A program made the position numbers and the translations under genes. This document shows, piece by piece, positions 34,121 through 45,744 of a stretch of DNA of 64,000 bases. Below the pieces are notes generated by a model that was given only the letters and a program-made list of their open reading frames with translations, made no database searches and was not told the DNA's origin. Numbering within the stretch: the first letter of the stretch is position 1; every line of letters begins with the position of its first letter. The stretch is from Simmondsia chinensis (lineage: Eukaryota > Streptophyta > Magnoliopsida > Caryophyllales > Simmondsiaceae): the NCBI GenBank assembly GCA_018398585.1, contig JAGTTD010000005.1, positions 33,854,750 through 33,918,749 of the forward strand. Reading direction: 5' to 3'.

Positions 34121-36537
34121 TGTCAAAATTAATGTAATGAAAACCCAACTAGTTAGTTTTCAAATATTAATTAAATAAAACTATTCTATATATTTATTAT
34201 TCTTTTATGTTTTACGATTCAAATGTACATGTATTTGTTTTCTAAAATGTTCTATGAGATAGATATAATCCAAGATTACATGTCAAATTTGGTTTAAGTG
34301 GTTAATGATATTAAGCCATGAATGAACTTAAATCAAATTAGTAATATGTTGTCAAAGTATATGTTCCTAGTCTATGATGAGTTTCGATAACTTGTCTGAT
34401 AAGACTATAATACGATACTTTAGATAACTAGTCTTGGTAATATGGATAGGGATCCAAAAGCATTATATTGGTGTTGTCTATATGATTGGATCTAGGGGTG
34501 TAAATAAGCAGAGTCGGCTTTCCAGCCATTGCGAACCGGCTCGTCATAAAGCTTGAAAAGCTCAACTCGCTTTGAGCACGAGCCAAGCCGAACTGGCTCA
34601 TTTAGCTTTTCAAGCTGAACTTGAGCCTAGTGAAGCTCGAGCTTGTAGGAAACGAGTTTTTTTAGTATAATATATTTGCTTAAGTATTGCCCAATGAAGT
34701 CATATTGGAGTCTAAATGAGCCAAGCCAGAGCATAAACAAGCCTATATTGATCTTAAATGAGTCAAAATATTGCAAGCCTAATTTGAAGCTCACCAAGCT
34801 TAGATCGAGCTGAGCCGAGCCGAGCCTGTGCTTTTGATGAGCCAAGCTCAAGCATGAACTTTCAAAGCTTGGCAAGCCTTGAGCTGAGCCCGAGCTGAAC
34901 CTCAAGCTTGGGAGGCTCGGGCTCGACTCAGCTCGGCTTAAATACACCCTAACTGGAACACTAAGTAGGACCACCTGAACTATTTATTTCTTTCGAAGTA
35001 ATTAATTCTGTAAGACAATAACTCTAAATTCAGAAAATAGTCTAAATTCATGTATAGATTATTCGTTACTTTGATATGCTAAAAGGATTAGTTAGATTGC
35101 GTGACTTAATCTTACATGTATTGGGTAACGGCATGAAGTGTAGCGGGAACAAGTAGTTTACGTGGAATCTATAGTCTCTCACGAGATAAAAATGTACCCA
35201 TAGTTGATTTACAAATATACGAATAGATTTCAGAATCTTTGGCCAAAGTATTCCAAATGTTTGACATTTGAAATCAGTATGGAAATTATTTTCTGTATTA
35301 TTAAATTGTTCAATAAAGACGAGTCAGAAACTATGGTGAAAGATGCGAAAAGGATAACGACAATAGTTAAAGTTATTTTTCTTATGAATATCTAATAGAT
35401 GAGTTAATTGTGAGAATAAAAGTCATTTGGGAATTATTGAATAATTATATTTAATTCTAGAGTGCGGTAATATTTATTTTGTAGAATTAAATATTACTAA
35501 ATTGTAATCATTATTATCAAAGTGTTGATAATTAGATTCCATCCATTTTGAGCTAGCATTAAGTTGTCACTGAGTTCCCTCTACAAGCCTCTAGAAGTAT
35601 ACCTGTTGAAAATATTTAAAATGAATTCATGAGATGAATTACTTGTTCATGAGATGAATAAATTAATTCTGCTAAATATAATTCATGAGTTGAATAATTT
35701 ATTCATAAGATGAATAAATTTATTTTACTAAATAATATTCATGAGATGATATTATACATGTGAGCATTTAAATAAAAAAAGAAGAAAAAATTGCTTGAAA
35801 AACAAGTTGTAATCCGCGTGATCAAGTATCGTTTGTGTCGCTCACCAGGCTAGCTAGCATCACCTATCCTCGCCTAAAGGCGCCAACCAACAAGTTTGCA
35901 CCACTGGCGCATTATGATGCCCCTAACGCTGGCTATCTGCACCTTTGGGAGCCGACTAGTCGAACGGCAACACATGGCATTTATCCTGGAATTTGAAACA
36001 TGTGTTTTGTATATGATACGACATTGTTTTGCAAGTATTAAACACGATTTCTGTTTTTTAATGAAACCCATATCTCCCTTTTGAAAGCTGTTATATCATA
36101 TGCCCTTTTATAAATAAGGGTCTTGGGAATTAAGTTTAGCAATAATTTTATTAAAAAATTTGATTTTTCAAAAACTTAAAAAAGGAGGAATTTCTCTTTG
36201 AAATTTTTCCTGGTAAATATTTTCAAAGCCCACACTTTGGGTGTCAAGAGGTCATTGCCGAGAAAATCTTGCGATATAGATGATTTCTCCCAAGCACTAA
36301 TTGTTGTCTACAATCCAGATATTCCAGATTTCTTTTCTTTGATTTTCACAATTTTATATATGCTTTTCATTTAATATTTATTAGGCTTAGATATTCTATT
36401 TAGTTATGTATATATTAGAATATAAGTCATTAGACTTAAAGTTAAAGAATTTTAAACTTATTTCGCTGCGCATGATTTAGCCAATCTAGGAAAAATTTAG
36501 TTTTAGAAATTAAAATTTTTCATCACAATCTTCATGC
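34121..36537 (+). mobile_element. Large LTR B, solo, carrying a nested repeat
   Basis: It begins TGTCAAAATTAATG and ends TTTTTCATCACA, directly followed by Copia-2 gag sequence. It is homologous to the LTR of element A read in the opposite direction. Its extra length (2.4 against 1.8 kb) is mostly the nested repeat at 34492-34952. Blocks of alternating ATTCATGAGATGAAT words lie at 35610-35760. No clean target duplication is visible, so the exact ends are less sure. Confidence 0.6.
34492..34952. mobile_element. GAGCTCGAG-rich repeat, best-preserved copy
   Basis: Left end TAGGGGTGTAAATAAGC, right end GGCTTAAATACACCCTA: inverted ends of about 14 bp around a degenerate GAGCC/AAGCTCGAGC interior. 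This copy defines the family ends and lies inside LTR B, so it is younger than that insertion. Confidence 0.65.
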
Positions 36538-38499
36538 TTCCCACCTTGGTCATGATCTACAGGTACCTCTACTTATCAGTCTACTAACAGTATACTTGGT
36601 TTTGGGCCTCTTGTTTATCAGATTTGCTTCAGGCATGTCATCATCGCTATGTTTAGATAGACCTTTCTCACTCCTTGTCGGCCATGTCGGTCTTGGATCC
36701 CGTTGAAAATACATGGTATTTGGATTCTGGACCGTCTAATCATATAACTTCCAACTCAAGTATTTTGAAAAATGTGCATTCTTATAATGGCTTTAAATAT
36801 ATACAAGTCAGCAATGGTTCACTTTTACCTGTTACACATGTTGGTTCGATTTCTATTTGCACGAGGGCTCGACCTCTTTCACTGTCTAATGTCTTACTTG
36901 TCCCTAGTTTTACCAAAAACTTGTTGCCTATCAAACAATTTCCTCGTGATAACAATTTCAAAGTTAAGTTAGGCCCTATTTCCTTTTGTATGAAGGACAA
37001 GGTTACGAGGATGCCGCTCCTCAAGTACATAGTGATGGACCACTCTATGACTTTTCACCATATCTGACTGGACTTGTGGCACAAGGCAGTCATAATTGAA
37101 CTTTGGCATAGGCATTTAGAAGATATAAGAAATCATATTTTAGATACTTTACAGCGTCGTATTTTAATTTTATCTAGTCTAGTGCTAGTTCAGTAAAACA
37201 ATGCAATGTATGCTGCTTAAGAAAATCTCACAGATTACCATTTTCTCGTGTTTTACATACTACTACTGCACATTTACATTTAATACATTCTGATGTTTGG
37301 CAAGCTCCATTTGCATGTAATTCTGAATTTTAGTATTATGTTATTTTTATTGATGATTTTTCTCAATTTTTATGGCTTTATCCAATGCGTAGGAAAGATG
37401 AAGTCTACTCTATATTTTCTTATTTTAAAACATTTATTGAAAACCAACTCAATACTAAAATTAAATGTTTTCAAAGTGATGGTGGTAGTGAGTTTGACAT
37501 TCATCATATGGGTGCAATTTACCGTACTTGTGGTATTTACTTTCGTCTTTCCTGCCCCAATACCCCACAACAAAATGGGGTGGTAGAACGTAAGCATTAA
37601 CATTTAAGTAAAATGGTATCGACACTAATTTTTCAAGCTCGTTTGCCACCTAAATTTTAGGTATGCACAGCTTGTTTTATAGTAAACGATCACTAATGCC
37701 AAATTTACAAAATCTTTCTCCTTTTGAAAAACTGTTTCATCATGCGCTTGACTTCTTTTCGTATCTTTGGGTGTGCTTATTAGCTTAACATCATATCTCG
37801 TACCACTCAAATTAGCCCCTTGCTCCATACCCTGTGTCTTTCTTGGGTATGCAGCGTGTTATAAGGGCTATCGTTGCTTTGATCGTACTCATGGTCGCAT
37901 GCATATTGGTAATCACATGCATTTTATGTGTTTCAATATCCTGATCTTTTGGCCAATTCAGTGGTGCTAATTGGTGCTCGTTCAACTATGTTTCCCCTTT
38001 AAGTCACTTATGTGGCAAATCCATGTCCCCGTGACCCAACCCATTACTGCCACTGTTGGTCCTGTTACATCTATACCTGTTGCACTCTACTGTTATGATC
38101 GATGCCATGACCACTACATCTGATGTTGAATTTGTCTGCCCGTCTCCTTTGCACACCACACCTTAGGTACTGGATCCACAAGTTATTAGTGTGGCCTCAT
38201 CGAACTCAGGGGGTGGGGACCTTTCGTCGCCACGTCCCAATCCTAGACCAAGCGGTGACGGCACTTCACCCTCCTCTAAAGGTGTAGTTGCACCATCACA
38301 TAGCACACATCCCATGCACACTAGACTCAAAGATGGTATATGTAAATTCAAACATATACTCTCTCTCTCTTATGTTACTTTTGTTCAGGAACCCACTTGT
38401 CTTTCACGGGCTATTAAGAACTCGCAATGACACAAAGCAATGGATGAGGAATTTAATGCCGTCATCCAGAATTAGACTTGGGACTTAGGCCCGGCACCT

Positions 38500-38525
38500 C
38501 CCCCCCCCCCCCCCCCCCCCCCCCC
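38500..38525. repeat. 26-base poly(C) run inside Copia-2 pol
   Basis: It replaces a CTCC-rich stretch in the segment where other Copia elements have a [12 protein letters not shown] sequence, and is followed by GGGCCCCGAGG. The RT-coding sequence picks up again shortly after. Confidence 0.9.
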
Positions 38526-39995
38526 GGGCCCCGAGGAAAAAACACGTTAAAATGTTATAAGGCAGTACATGAAAATATAGGGTTAAGTATAGAGCGGATG
38601 GGTCTGTTGATTATTTTAAAGCTCGTCTTGTAGCTCAAAGATTTCATCAATGTGAAGGTCTTGACTACTTTGAAACATTTAGTGTGGTTGTCAAACCAAC
38701 TACCATTAGATTTATACTTGCCTTGTTTGTTGCAAACAAATGGTCTATTCACCAACTTTATATCAAAAATGCATTTCTACAGGGTATTCTTAATGAAGAA
38801 GTTTATCGAAAGAACCTTAGGGGTTCATACATCCTAAATTTCCGTTCATACATCCTAAATTTCCTACCATGTTTGCCATCTTCGTAAGGCTCTGTATTGA
38901 CTCAAACAAGCACCTCAAGCTTGGTTTCATAGATTTAGCACATTTCTATATAGTCTTAGGTTTCAATGCAGCAAAGCTCACCCTTCCCTATTCATTCGTT
39001 GTTCTTCGATTGGTATCATTTGCTTATTACTCTATTTCAATGACATTATCCTAACTGGATCACACTCCTCGCTTCTTCATTGCCTAATTAATCAATTGTC
39101 ATCTCAGATTGTAATGAAAGCCCTTGGGCCTCTTAACTACTTCCTTGGTATAGAGGCTAAATTCACATGATATAGCTTATTTCTCACCTAACATAAGTAT
39201 ACACCTGATCTTCTTAGCAAGCATGACATGCTCGAGGTTAAACCTGTTCAAACTCCTTTACTTGCCGAGGTCCAACCATCAATTACTGATAGTGAGCCCC
39301 TAACTGATCCGACTGAGATTCAAAGTGCAGTAGGTGCTCTTCAGTACTTAACCATGACTCATCATAGTCTATGTTATGCAGTTAACCTTGTGTCCCAGTT
39401 TATGCATGCCCTCAGGTCCTCTCATTGGCAAATGGTAAAACACATCCTCAGGTACCTCAAGCACACTCCTAATCATGGACTCACCATCACTCCGGGCTCT
39501 TATAAGACTATAACGACTTATGCTGATGTCGATTGGAGTGGCTATCTAGACACTCGATGTTCCACTAATGGGTGTGTCTTATTTTTGGGCCCCAACCTTA
39601 TCTCATGGCATGCTAAGTCGCAACCTACCATTGCTAAGTCCACTACAGAGTCCGAATACCATGTTGTTGCTAAAGTCATTGCTGAATGTAATTGGATTCG
39701 GTACCTCATGCATAATCTTAGGTTATGTCATTTTGGTCCAGTATGGATCTTTTGTGAATAATATCTCCTTTACATATCTTGCATCCAATTTCATATCCGA
39801 TTATCATAAGAAACATCTTGATGTTGATTTTTACTATGTCCAGGATAAGGTAGTCAAGGGTAATATCCAGGTTCGATTCACTCGAACCACTAAATAGGTT
39901 GCTGTTATCTTCACCAAAGAATTCTCAACAGATCGTTTCTGCTATCATAAATCCAATCTACGCATTGGTCTCCCCCACTCAGATTGAGGGGGCTG

Positions 39996-40140
39996 TGTTA
40001 GTATATTAGCCTAGGATATACTTTATTTTCTTTTGTTATATCCCTCAAGGAATATATTATAATTTTCTCTATTGTTAATTTTCTATATAATGACATGTCA
40101 ACAACACCATTGGGTATGCTTCCCATATTATTCTCTCACA
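39996..40140 (+). repeat. 3' LTR of Copia-2
   Basis: 145 bp, TGTTAGTATATT...TTCTCTCACA, with TG and CA ends preserved. Confidence 0.85.
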
Positions 40141-40581
40141 CTACACCATATAAGAGATAGGATAGCCTTAACAATTACATTCCTCACTTCGTTTCTGGCC
40201 TTGAAAGATTCTTCTGTTTATTTCCTTCCATATGCTATAAACCACTACAACCACATCAATCCTTTTGACGGTACTATACTTATTTCTATTACGAACATGG
40301 GAACCCAACTAACTCATGATGTCCCTTAAGTTGTTCTTCTTGAGAGGGTTGAAGCTCTCAACCACTTGCTGCCAAATACCCGAGGAGAAACTACACTTCA
40401 AAAAGAGATGCTCGACATCTTCACACTTCGTTTCACAAAGATAAAAACGGCCTGGGTAAGACCAACCCATCCTTCTAATGCACTCCTAAGTAAAAAGGAC
40501 CATAAGATAGAGTTCTCCAAAGACAAAAACCATGTCTAGGAATGGCGCATTCCAAACCAAACGACCATTTAAATAATATTT

Positions 40582-41207
40582 AAAAATCTTAAATACACTT
40601 TTAAATATTTATAAAGTTTTTTGATATTTAAAATATTTTCTAAAAATCTTAAATTTATTTTCCCTTTTTTTTAAAAGTCACGTCATAAAAAACTAATAAA
40701 TATTAATGACATTCATATTAAGATGTGATATTAAAATATTTTTAAAAATTTAAATATGACACTAAAAAATTAAAAAATCTGTATAATTTTTGAAACGGCT
40801 TATACAATTTAGGTGATTTTTAATAAAAAAAAAATCCAAAACAAAAAAATTGTTGCTTCCCGCCATAACAGCAACTAACAAACCTGCGCTGAGGAGATTC
40901 ACGAGAGAGAGAGAGAGAGAGAGAGATCTTTCTCTCCTCATACTCATCTTTTGAAATTGGAACCCGAACCCTAACTCATCAAATTCCCAATTTTTTTTTT
41001 TCGATAAAAAACAGCAGATTCCTCGACATCAAAGCCAAAGCAAAATCGATGCGTGTCGCTTTCTCCTTCGAATCAAATCTAAAACCTTAACATTTTCTAT
41101 AAATCGCTCAATTTTGGATCCAATCGATTGATTTGCAGCGCAGTTCGTGTTAAGATTTCTAGCGATTTTACATATCGATTGTAGTTTTTGTTGTTGTTCG
41201 TGTGATT
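40582..41207 (+). promoter_or_regulatory. Upstream region and leader of the Ubl gene
   Basis: AT-rich to about 40850, then a leader-like, less AT-rich stretch. A (GA)n run of 12 units lies at 40903-40926, about 280 bp before the start codon. No clear TATA box could be assigned. Confidence 0.4.
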
Positions 41208-44200
41208 ATGCGAAGATTAAGCAATGAAGACGAGGAGGAGGACGGATTGTACTTGCCAAGGGTTGCATTCGAGGTCGACAAGCCGCCACGGCGGAGCTTT
41301 CAACAGCGATCGGCGTCGTTTAGGTCGGCATTGTCGTTTATGAGATCGCGGAGAAGTTTTTCGTACGATAAGCTGTGTCAGATCCCCGTTCAACTCACCA
41401 TTGTCAAATTGGATGGCTCTTCTTTCGGTTCGTTTTTCTAGCTAATCTCTCCTAAGATTTTATAGAGATGTTATTGCCAGGGCAAAATTATGTGACTTAC
41501 AAACAGTGAGAGCCATTTAATTGCTTTAAAAACTACGATCTTGCTCAATTTGCCCTAACAATAACATTACTTTTTAAATCAATGTTGTCGATGCATGGTT
41601 AGCAGATATTGATAATATGTTAATGTTGATTCGATAATGATGTTCATATTTGTTCAGTGGGGATCTAGAAATTTTTTTAATTGGGGCCACATTGGAATAG
41701 TGTTTGCATACTAATTTCATATATATAACTCAAGTATGGTATATGCGATGTTATTGAATGTTATTTATTATGTTGTATAATCATCGGTACATCTTGAGTA
41801 TATAAGCATATCTTCAAAATATATATACAAGGACTGTATAAAGTACAACTCTGTAGGACTGTGTTTGAATGCTAATATCATTGTGCGACTTTGGCCTAAT
41901 GTACTATCAGGCTCTTATATAGTATAATTTACAGAACATATGAATCCTTTTATTAGATATAGAAATAGGACAACAAATGTTGGGAAGTTATTGGGGTCAC
42001 TTAAACTTTTTTATGCAAATAAGTAGCTTGTATGTAATGTTCCGTATGCATTTGTCTAAATGCCCCCAATGCTAAAGGCCTCCATTTGCCAATGTATTTG
42101 TTGATGTCAAGTGGTTCATTTAGTTTTCCATTGAATCTCTAATTTGCGTGAGGGGGCATTATTAGAGTATAAAACCAATCCCGAGTCTTCATTTATAAGC
42201 TTAAATTGTTGGGATAGTTGGTTCCTTGATATGTTATCAAAGCATTTTGACTGAGAGATACGAATTCAAATTTCAATAGCTACTCCCACTCTGAATATTA
42301 ATGTATTTTGAGCACAAGGTATGGGAAGGCCAATGCATTATCCACATTTCAAGCCAGGCGGACATTTGTGTGATAGGGCATGTTAGAGTATAAAATCATT
42401 CATAGACCTTATCCATAAGCTTAAACTTTTTGGGGTAGTTAGTTTTTTGACAGCCTGTTTAGCAATGTTAATAATGCGTTAATGTCAATTACATAATGAT
42501 GTTGATAATTTGTTGATGTCAAGTGCCTCATTCAGTCTTCCATTGAATCTTTCTCCGTATCTAGCTTTTCAGCGTTTTCTATGTGGATTTAATCAATTTT
42601 GAGGTGCTTGTAGTTGCATCAATGGCTCTTTTTGTTACATCAACTGCATTTAGTGTTTTAAAATGATCTTGATGATATGATCAGTTTGGGTATTGCTGCT
42701 TGATTTTTGTAATCAGCAGATTTTCTATTTGTTGGGAATTTAGATGAAGTCGAGATTCATTGATGCTATGCCTTTCATGCTCTGTATCCAGATGATATTT
42801 AGTGTTTTCTTTGACGATGATTCATCTTTTGAATCTGTTTAAATTGGAAAAAGATATTTTGGAAATGGTTGTTGTAAAAGACGAAACTACCACACATAAT
42901 CAAATTTCATGCACTTCAATTTATAACGCAACCTAAGTCTCTTGGGGCAAACCAGGAGGTGCCTCTGCTACCACTGTTGCTGGCCGAGCTAGGGCAGGAG
43001 AAGAGATCCCCACATATCTAATTACACCTAAACTGCCTCACTAAATTACGCAAGTAAATGGCTTACTAAATTTCTCCAAATAAATGCTATCACCAATGCT
43101 AAGCGAATATAAAATACACAATATAATGAGTGTCTAACAGTAGTTGTAAATCAGACTGCCCTTTTGGCTGCCATTGCATTTTTCTGTGTTGCTCCTTGAT
43201 GATCTCAATTTGGCTTCACTATGGCATTACAAGGCTACCTCTCGCAAACTAATGTTAACATTTACAAATGCAAATAGTACCAGCATAATTAGTCTTTAGC
43301 TCGAACTTTACTTGTGAAATTGTTTTGGTAAAAGACTTCTGTTATTGGTAGCAATGTTGCTGATCAATGAAGCCAATTACCATGGATTGGTTTAGTTCCT
43401 TGGACGTTTCTTGGCCTATTGATTAGGTTTCTAATTAGGGATGATGCCCCAAGATTTTAGAGGTCCAAAGTAAGTTTTGATTGGTGGGCCCTTTTTTGAC
43501 AATGAAGGTGCTCAGGTCAACTTAAACCCATATCAAATCATCTGTTTTATATTATATTATCAACAAATAATGAGTAATTTATATTTTATAAATACATATA
43601 TATATTTATAATGTATTATACAAAGGTTACTAATTTCTCCATTTATAAATAGTGATACGCTATAGGAGCAAATTTACAATATAATTTAATTTTTTAAAGG
43701 GGCCCTTACAAATTTAGCCCTCCAAGAGACTATTTGAGTTGCTTGAGGTCATGACTGGCCTTGATTTAGCTGGGAAATTAAACAGATTAAAGTGCATGGT
43801 TCTGCAGGAATCGAGGTTGCAGTGACTGCTACAATCGCAGAGCTCAAGCAGGCAGTGGAGAGGGTTTTTAGTCATATGCCAACGAAGGGACCTGGGAAGA
43901 TTTCATGGTAAGATAGTTTCTGTACAATTTTAGAAATCTAACCCAAAAAGAAGAGGAAATTAAACGGCTGAAGACCTCAGGACTATCTTATAGTTGATGA
44001 TTGTTTCTTGTTTTACAATAGAAAAACAACGTTGCATCATAAAATCCAAAATCGCTTACTTTTCTGGTAGAATTTTTGAATGGATCATTGAAATGATTTA
44101 TGTTTTTAATTGAAGGCGGCATGTGTGGGGGCATTTTTGCTTATCCTATGATGGTCAGAAACTTGTGAAGGATGATGAATTTGTCAAAGTTTACGGAATT

Positions 44201-45713
44201 AAGGATGGCGATCAGGTGAGATTTTGTACTGCCCTGTGCTTTTCATTTATGTTAGTTGGGAAATCCATGTACGACGCCATCCTAATTTTTGAGGATACAT
44301 ATTTACTTTAATAGTTTTCAAGATGGTGAAGGACAAACAGTAGCAGATCTAGAAAATGTTTTCATTAGGGGGCCGCAACAATTGGATAAATGAAAATTTT
44401 ATAGTACTATTTATAAGTCTAGAATAAAACCCCGGGGCCGGGGGGGGGGGGGGGGGGGGAGGGGAAGGCGTTTGACATTCTTACCAATTAGGAAATTGAC
44501 TTTTGGATGCTATTAGTTAGGAAAAATGCTACAATAATCAAATAATAAAAATCACATAACAATAAGGAACATACCCCGTGCCTCAAGGGCTCCCGCCTAC
44601 GCAGGGTCTGGGGGGCGGATGTATGCAGCCTTCCCCTTTCAGGGTGTTAACCTGAAGAGAGGCTGTTTCCCGGTGCCCCCAACCTGAGAGTGAGGACTTC
44701 CCAGGAGGTCACCCATCCTGGTACTACTCTCGCCCAAGCACGCTTAACTTCGGAGTTCTAATGGGATCCGGTGACGGCGTGTCGGTGCCCTCGTTGATAT
44801 ATGATGCAAATAAGATGCAAATCCAGTTAAGTTAGTATATGAAAGTTGAGTTATCATATTATGATTTCGTAAAAGATTGTACCCTCTCATTTGGATTAGC
44901 AACATTAACAACTTTGACAAACTATATGTAATACCCAATTTATTTATCCATATAATAGCGACAGAGGAGACTAGTGGTTGGAGGCAATTTAACTTTTTTA
45001 TATGAAATGCATGTACTAAATGTATTATTAAGTATGTATTTTATAAAAGGTCATTGGGGCCGCTTGCCTCCAATGCCTAAAAGCTACAAGGATAGGATAC
45101 ATTGGATATCTTGGAGGTGTAATAAACCACCTGAGTTTTGGTCCTCAATGCATTAGTTTTTTCAATTGAAGCTTCTGCAATACTGAAAGATTTGAACTTT
45201 TGAATTCTAAGTTTGTAAAGTGTTACAGAGAGCAGTCTTAAGTCCTAAGACTGAAACCTCTGAACTAGTCCTGGTATTGTGTTGACACTTCAATGACAAC
45301 GTATCTAATTCTCCCTAAGCTAACGCTCTCCGCCCTATGCATCTATTGACTTCTTGTAATTACGTTATCTCGAGTTTCTATACTTCCTTTTTGACAACTG
45401 GGTCAAGGGGGTACAGAGAGGTAAGGGCTTACCCTTGTTTGGCAATTTATCTTGAGGGGTAATGAAGGTAAGTCTTACCCTCCATTACCCCTATTTTCTT
45501 TACCCTTGAATTTGGAGGTTGAAAGGGGGTAAGGCGAAATTTTAAAAAACTTTTGGTCAATTTTGTCCCTATTTTAACCATAACTCTCTTTGAATTTGAT
45601 TTATAAATATTGTTCCGCTTTTGCTTTTTAGGGTTTGGGTGCCTCGAAAATAGCCTCCCTTTAGGATAGGACCCTATAGGGGGTAGGTTGCATACATTTA
45701 ACCCCACCCCCCC

Positions 45714-45744
<31 letters not shown>

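Larger units (their letters stand above)
33247..39990 (+). pseudogene. Copia-2 gag-pol remnant
   Basis: Gag pieces are at about 33340-33940 (RFVDGTTPCPPS, MWDTLAKRF). The frame is interrupted by LTR B and resumes at about 36600 with a decayed zinc-finger region, then the protease block WYLDSGPSNHIT (36710). Then come LWHRHLE (about 37095), integrase (IHSDVWQAPF about 37290; CPNTPQQNGVVERKH 37553-37597), RT fragments (NAFLQGILNEEVYR about 38770; LGPLNYFLGIEA about 39130) and RNase H (39228-39760, YADVDWSGYLDTRCS). Many stops and frameshifts, plus a 26-base poly(C) run in the segment before RT, show long inactivity. Confidence 0.85.
30303..40140 (+). mobile_element. Old Ty1/Copia element (Copia-2) with nested insertions
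   Basis: The 5' LTR is 30303-30441 and the 3' LTR 39996-40140 (TGTTAGTATATT...TTCTCTCACA). They align over their whole length but differ at many positions, so this insertion is much older than Copia-1. A perfect target duplication CTACA is at 30298-30302 and 40141-40145. The primer-binding site after the 5' LTR is decayed (TGATATGAGAGT), and a polypurine tract GATTGAGGGGGC precedes the 3' LTR. Two large LTRs of another family are inserted in it (30970-33246 and 34121-36537). Confidence 0.85.
30179..40565 (-). mobile_element. LINE-2, 5'-truncated fragment split by Copia-2
   Basis: The minus-strand segments are 40565-40141 and 30302-30179. The first encodes the zinc-binding C-terminus of an RT protein (CETKCEDVEHLFLKCSFSSG, about 40450-40390); the second is the 3' end with an (AT)n tail instead of poly(A). 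A perfect 16-bp target duplication CATTTAAATAATATTT is at 30163-30178 and 40566-40581, 10.4 kb apart. Only about 0.55 kb of LINE was inserted. Confidence 0.8.

Noticed and set aside
35610..35770. CRISPR-like or regulatory ATTCATGAGATGAAT repeats
   Set aside because: These are irregular short palindromes inside an LTR, mirrored in element A; no regular spacers.
44695..44790. Possible 5S rRNA gene
   Set aside because: The 5S part is incomplete and fused to a SINE body; no tandem 5S array and no T-run terminator.
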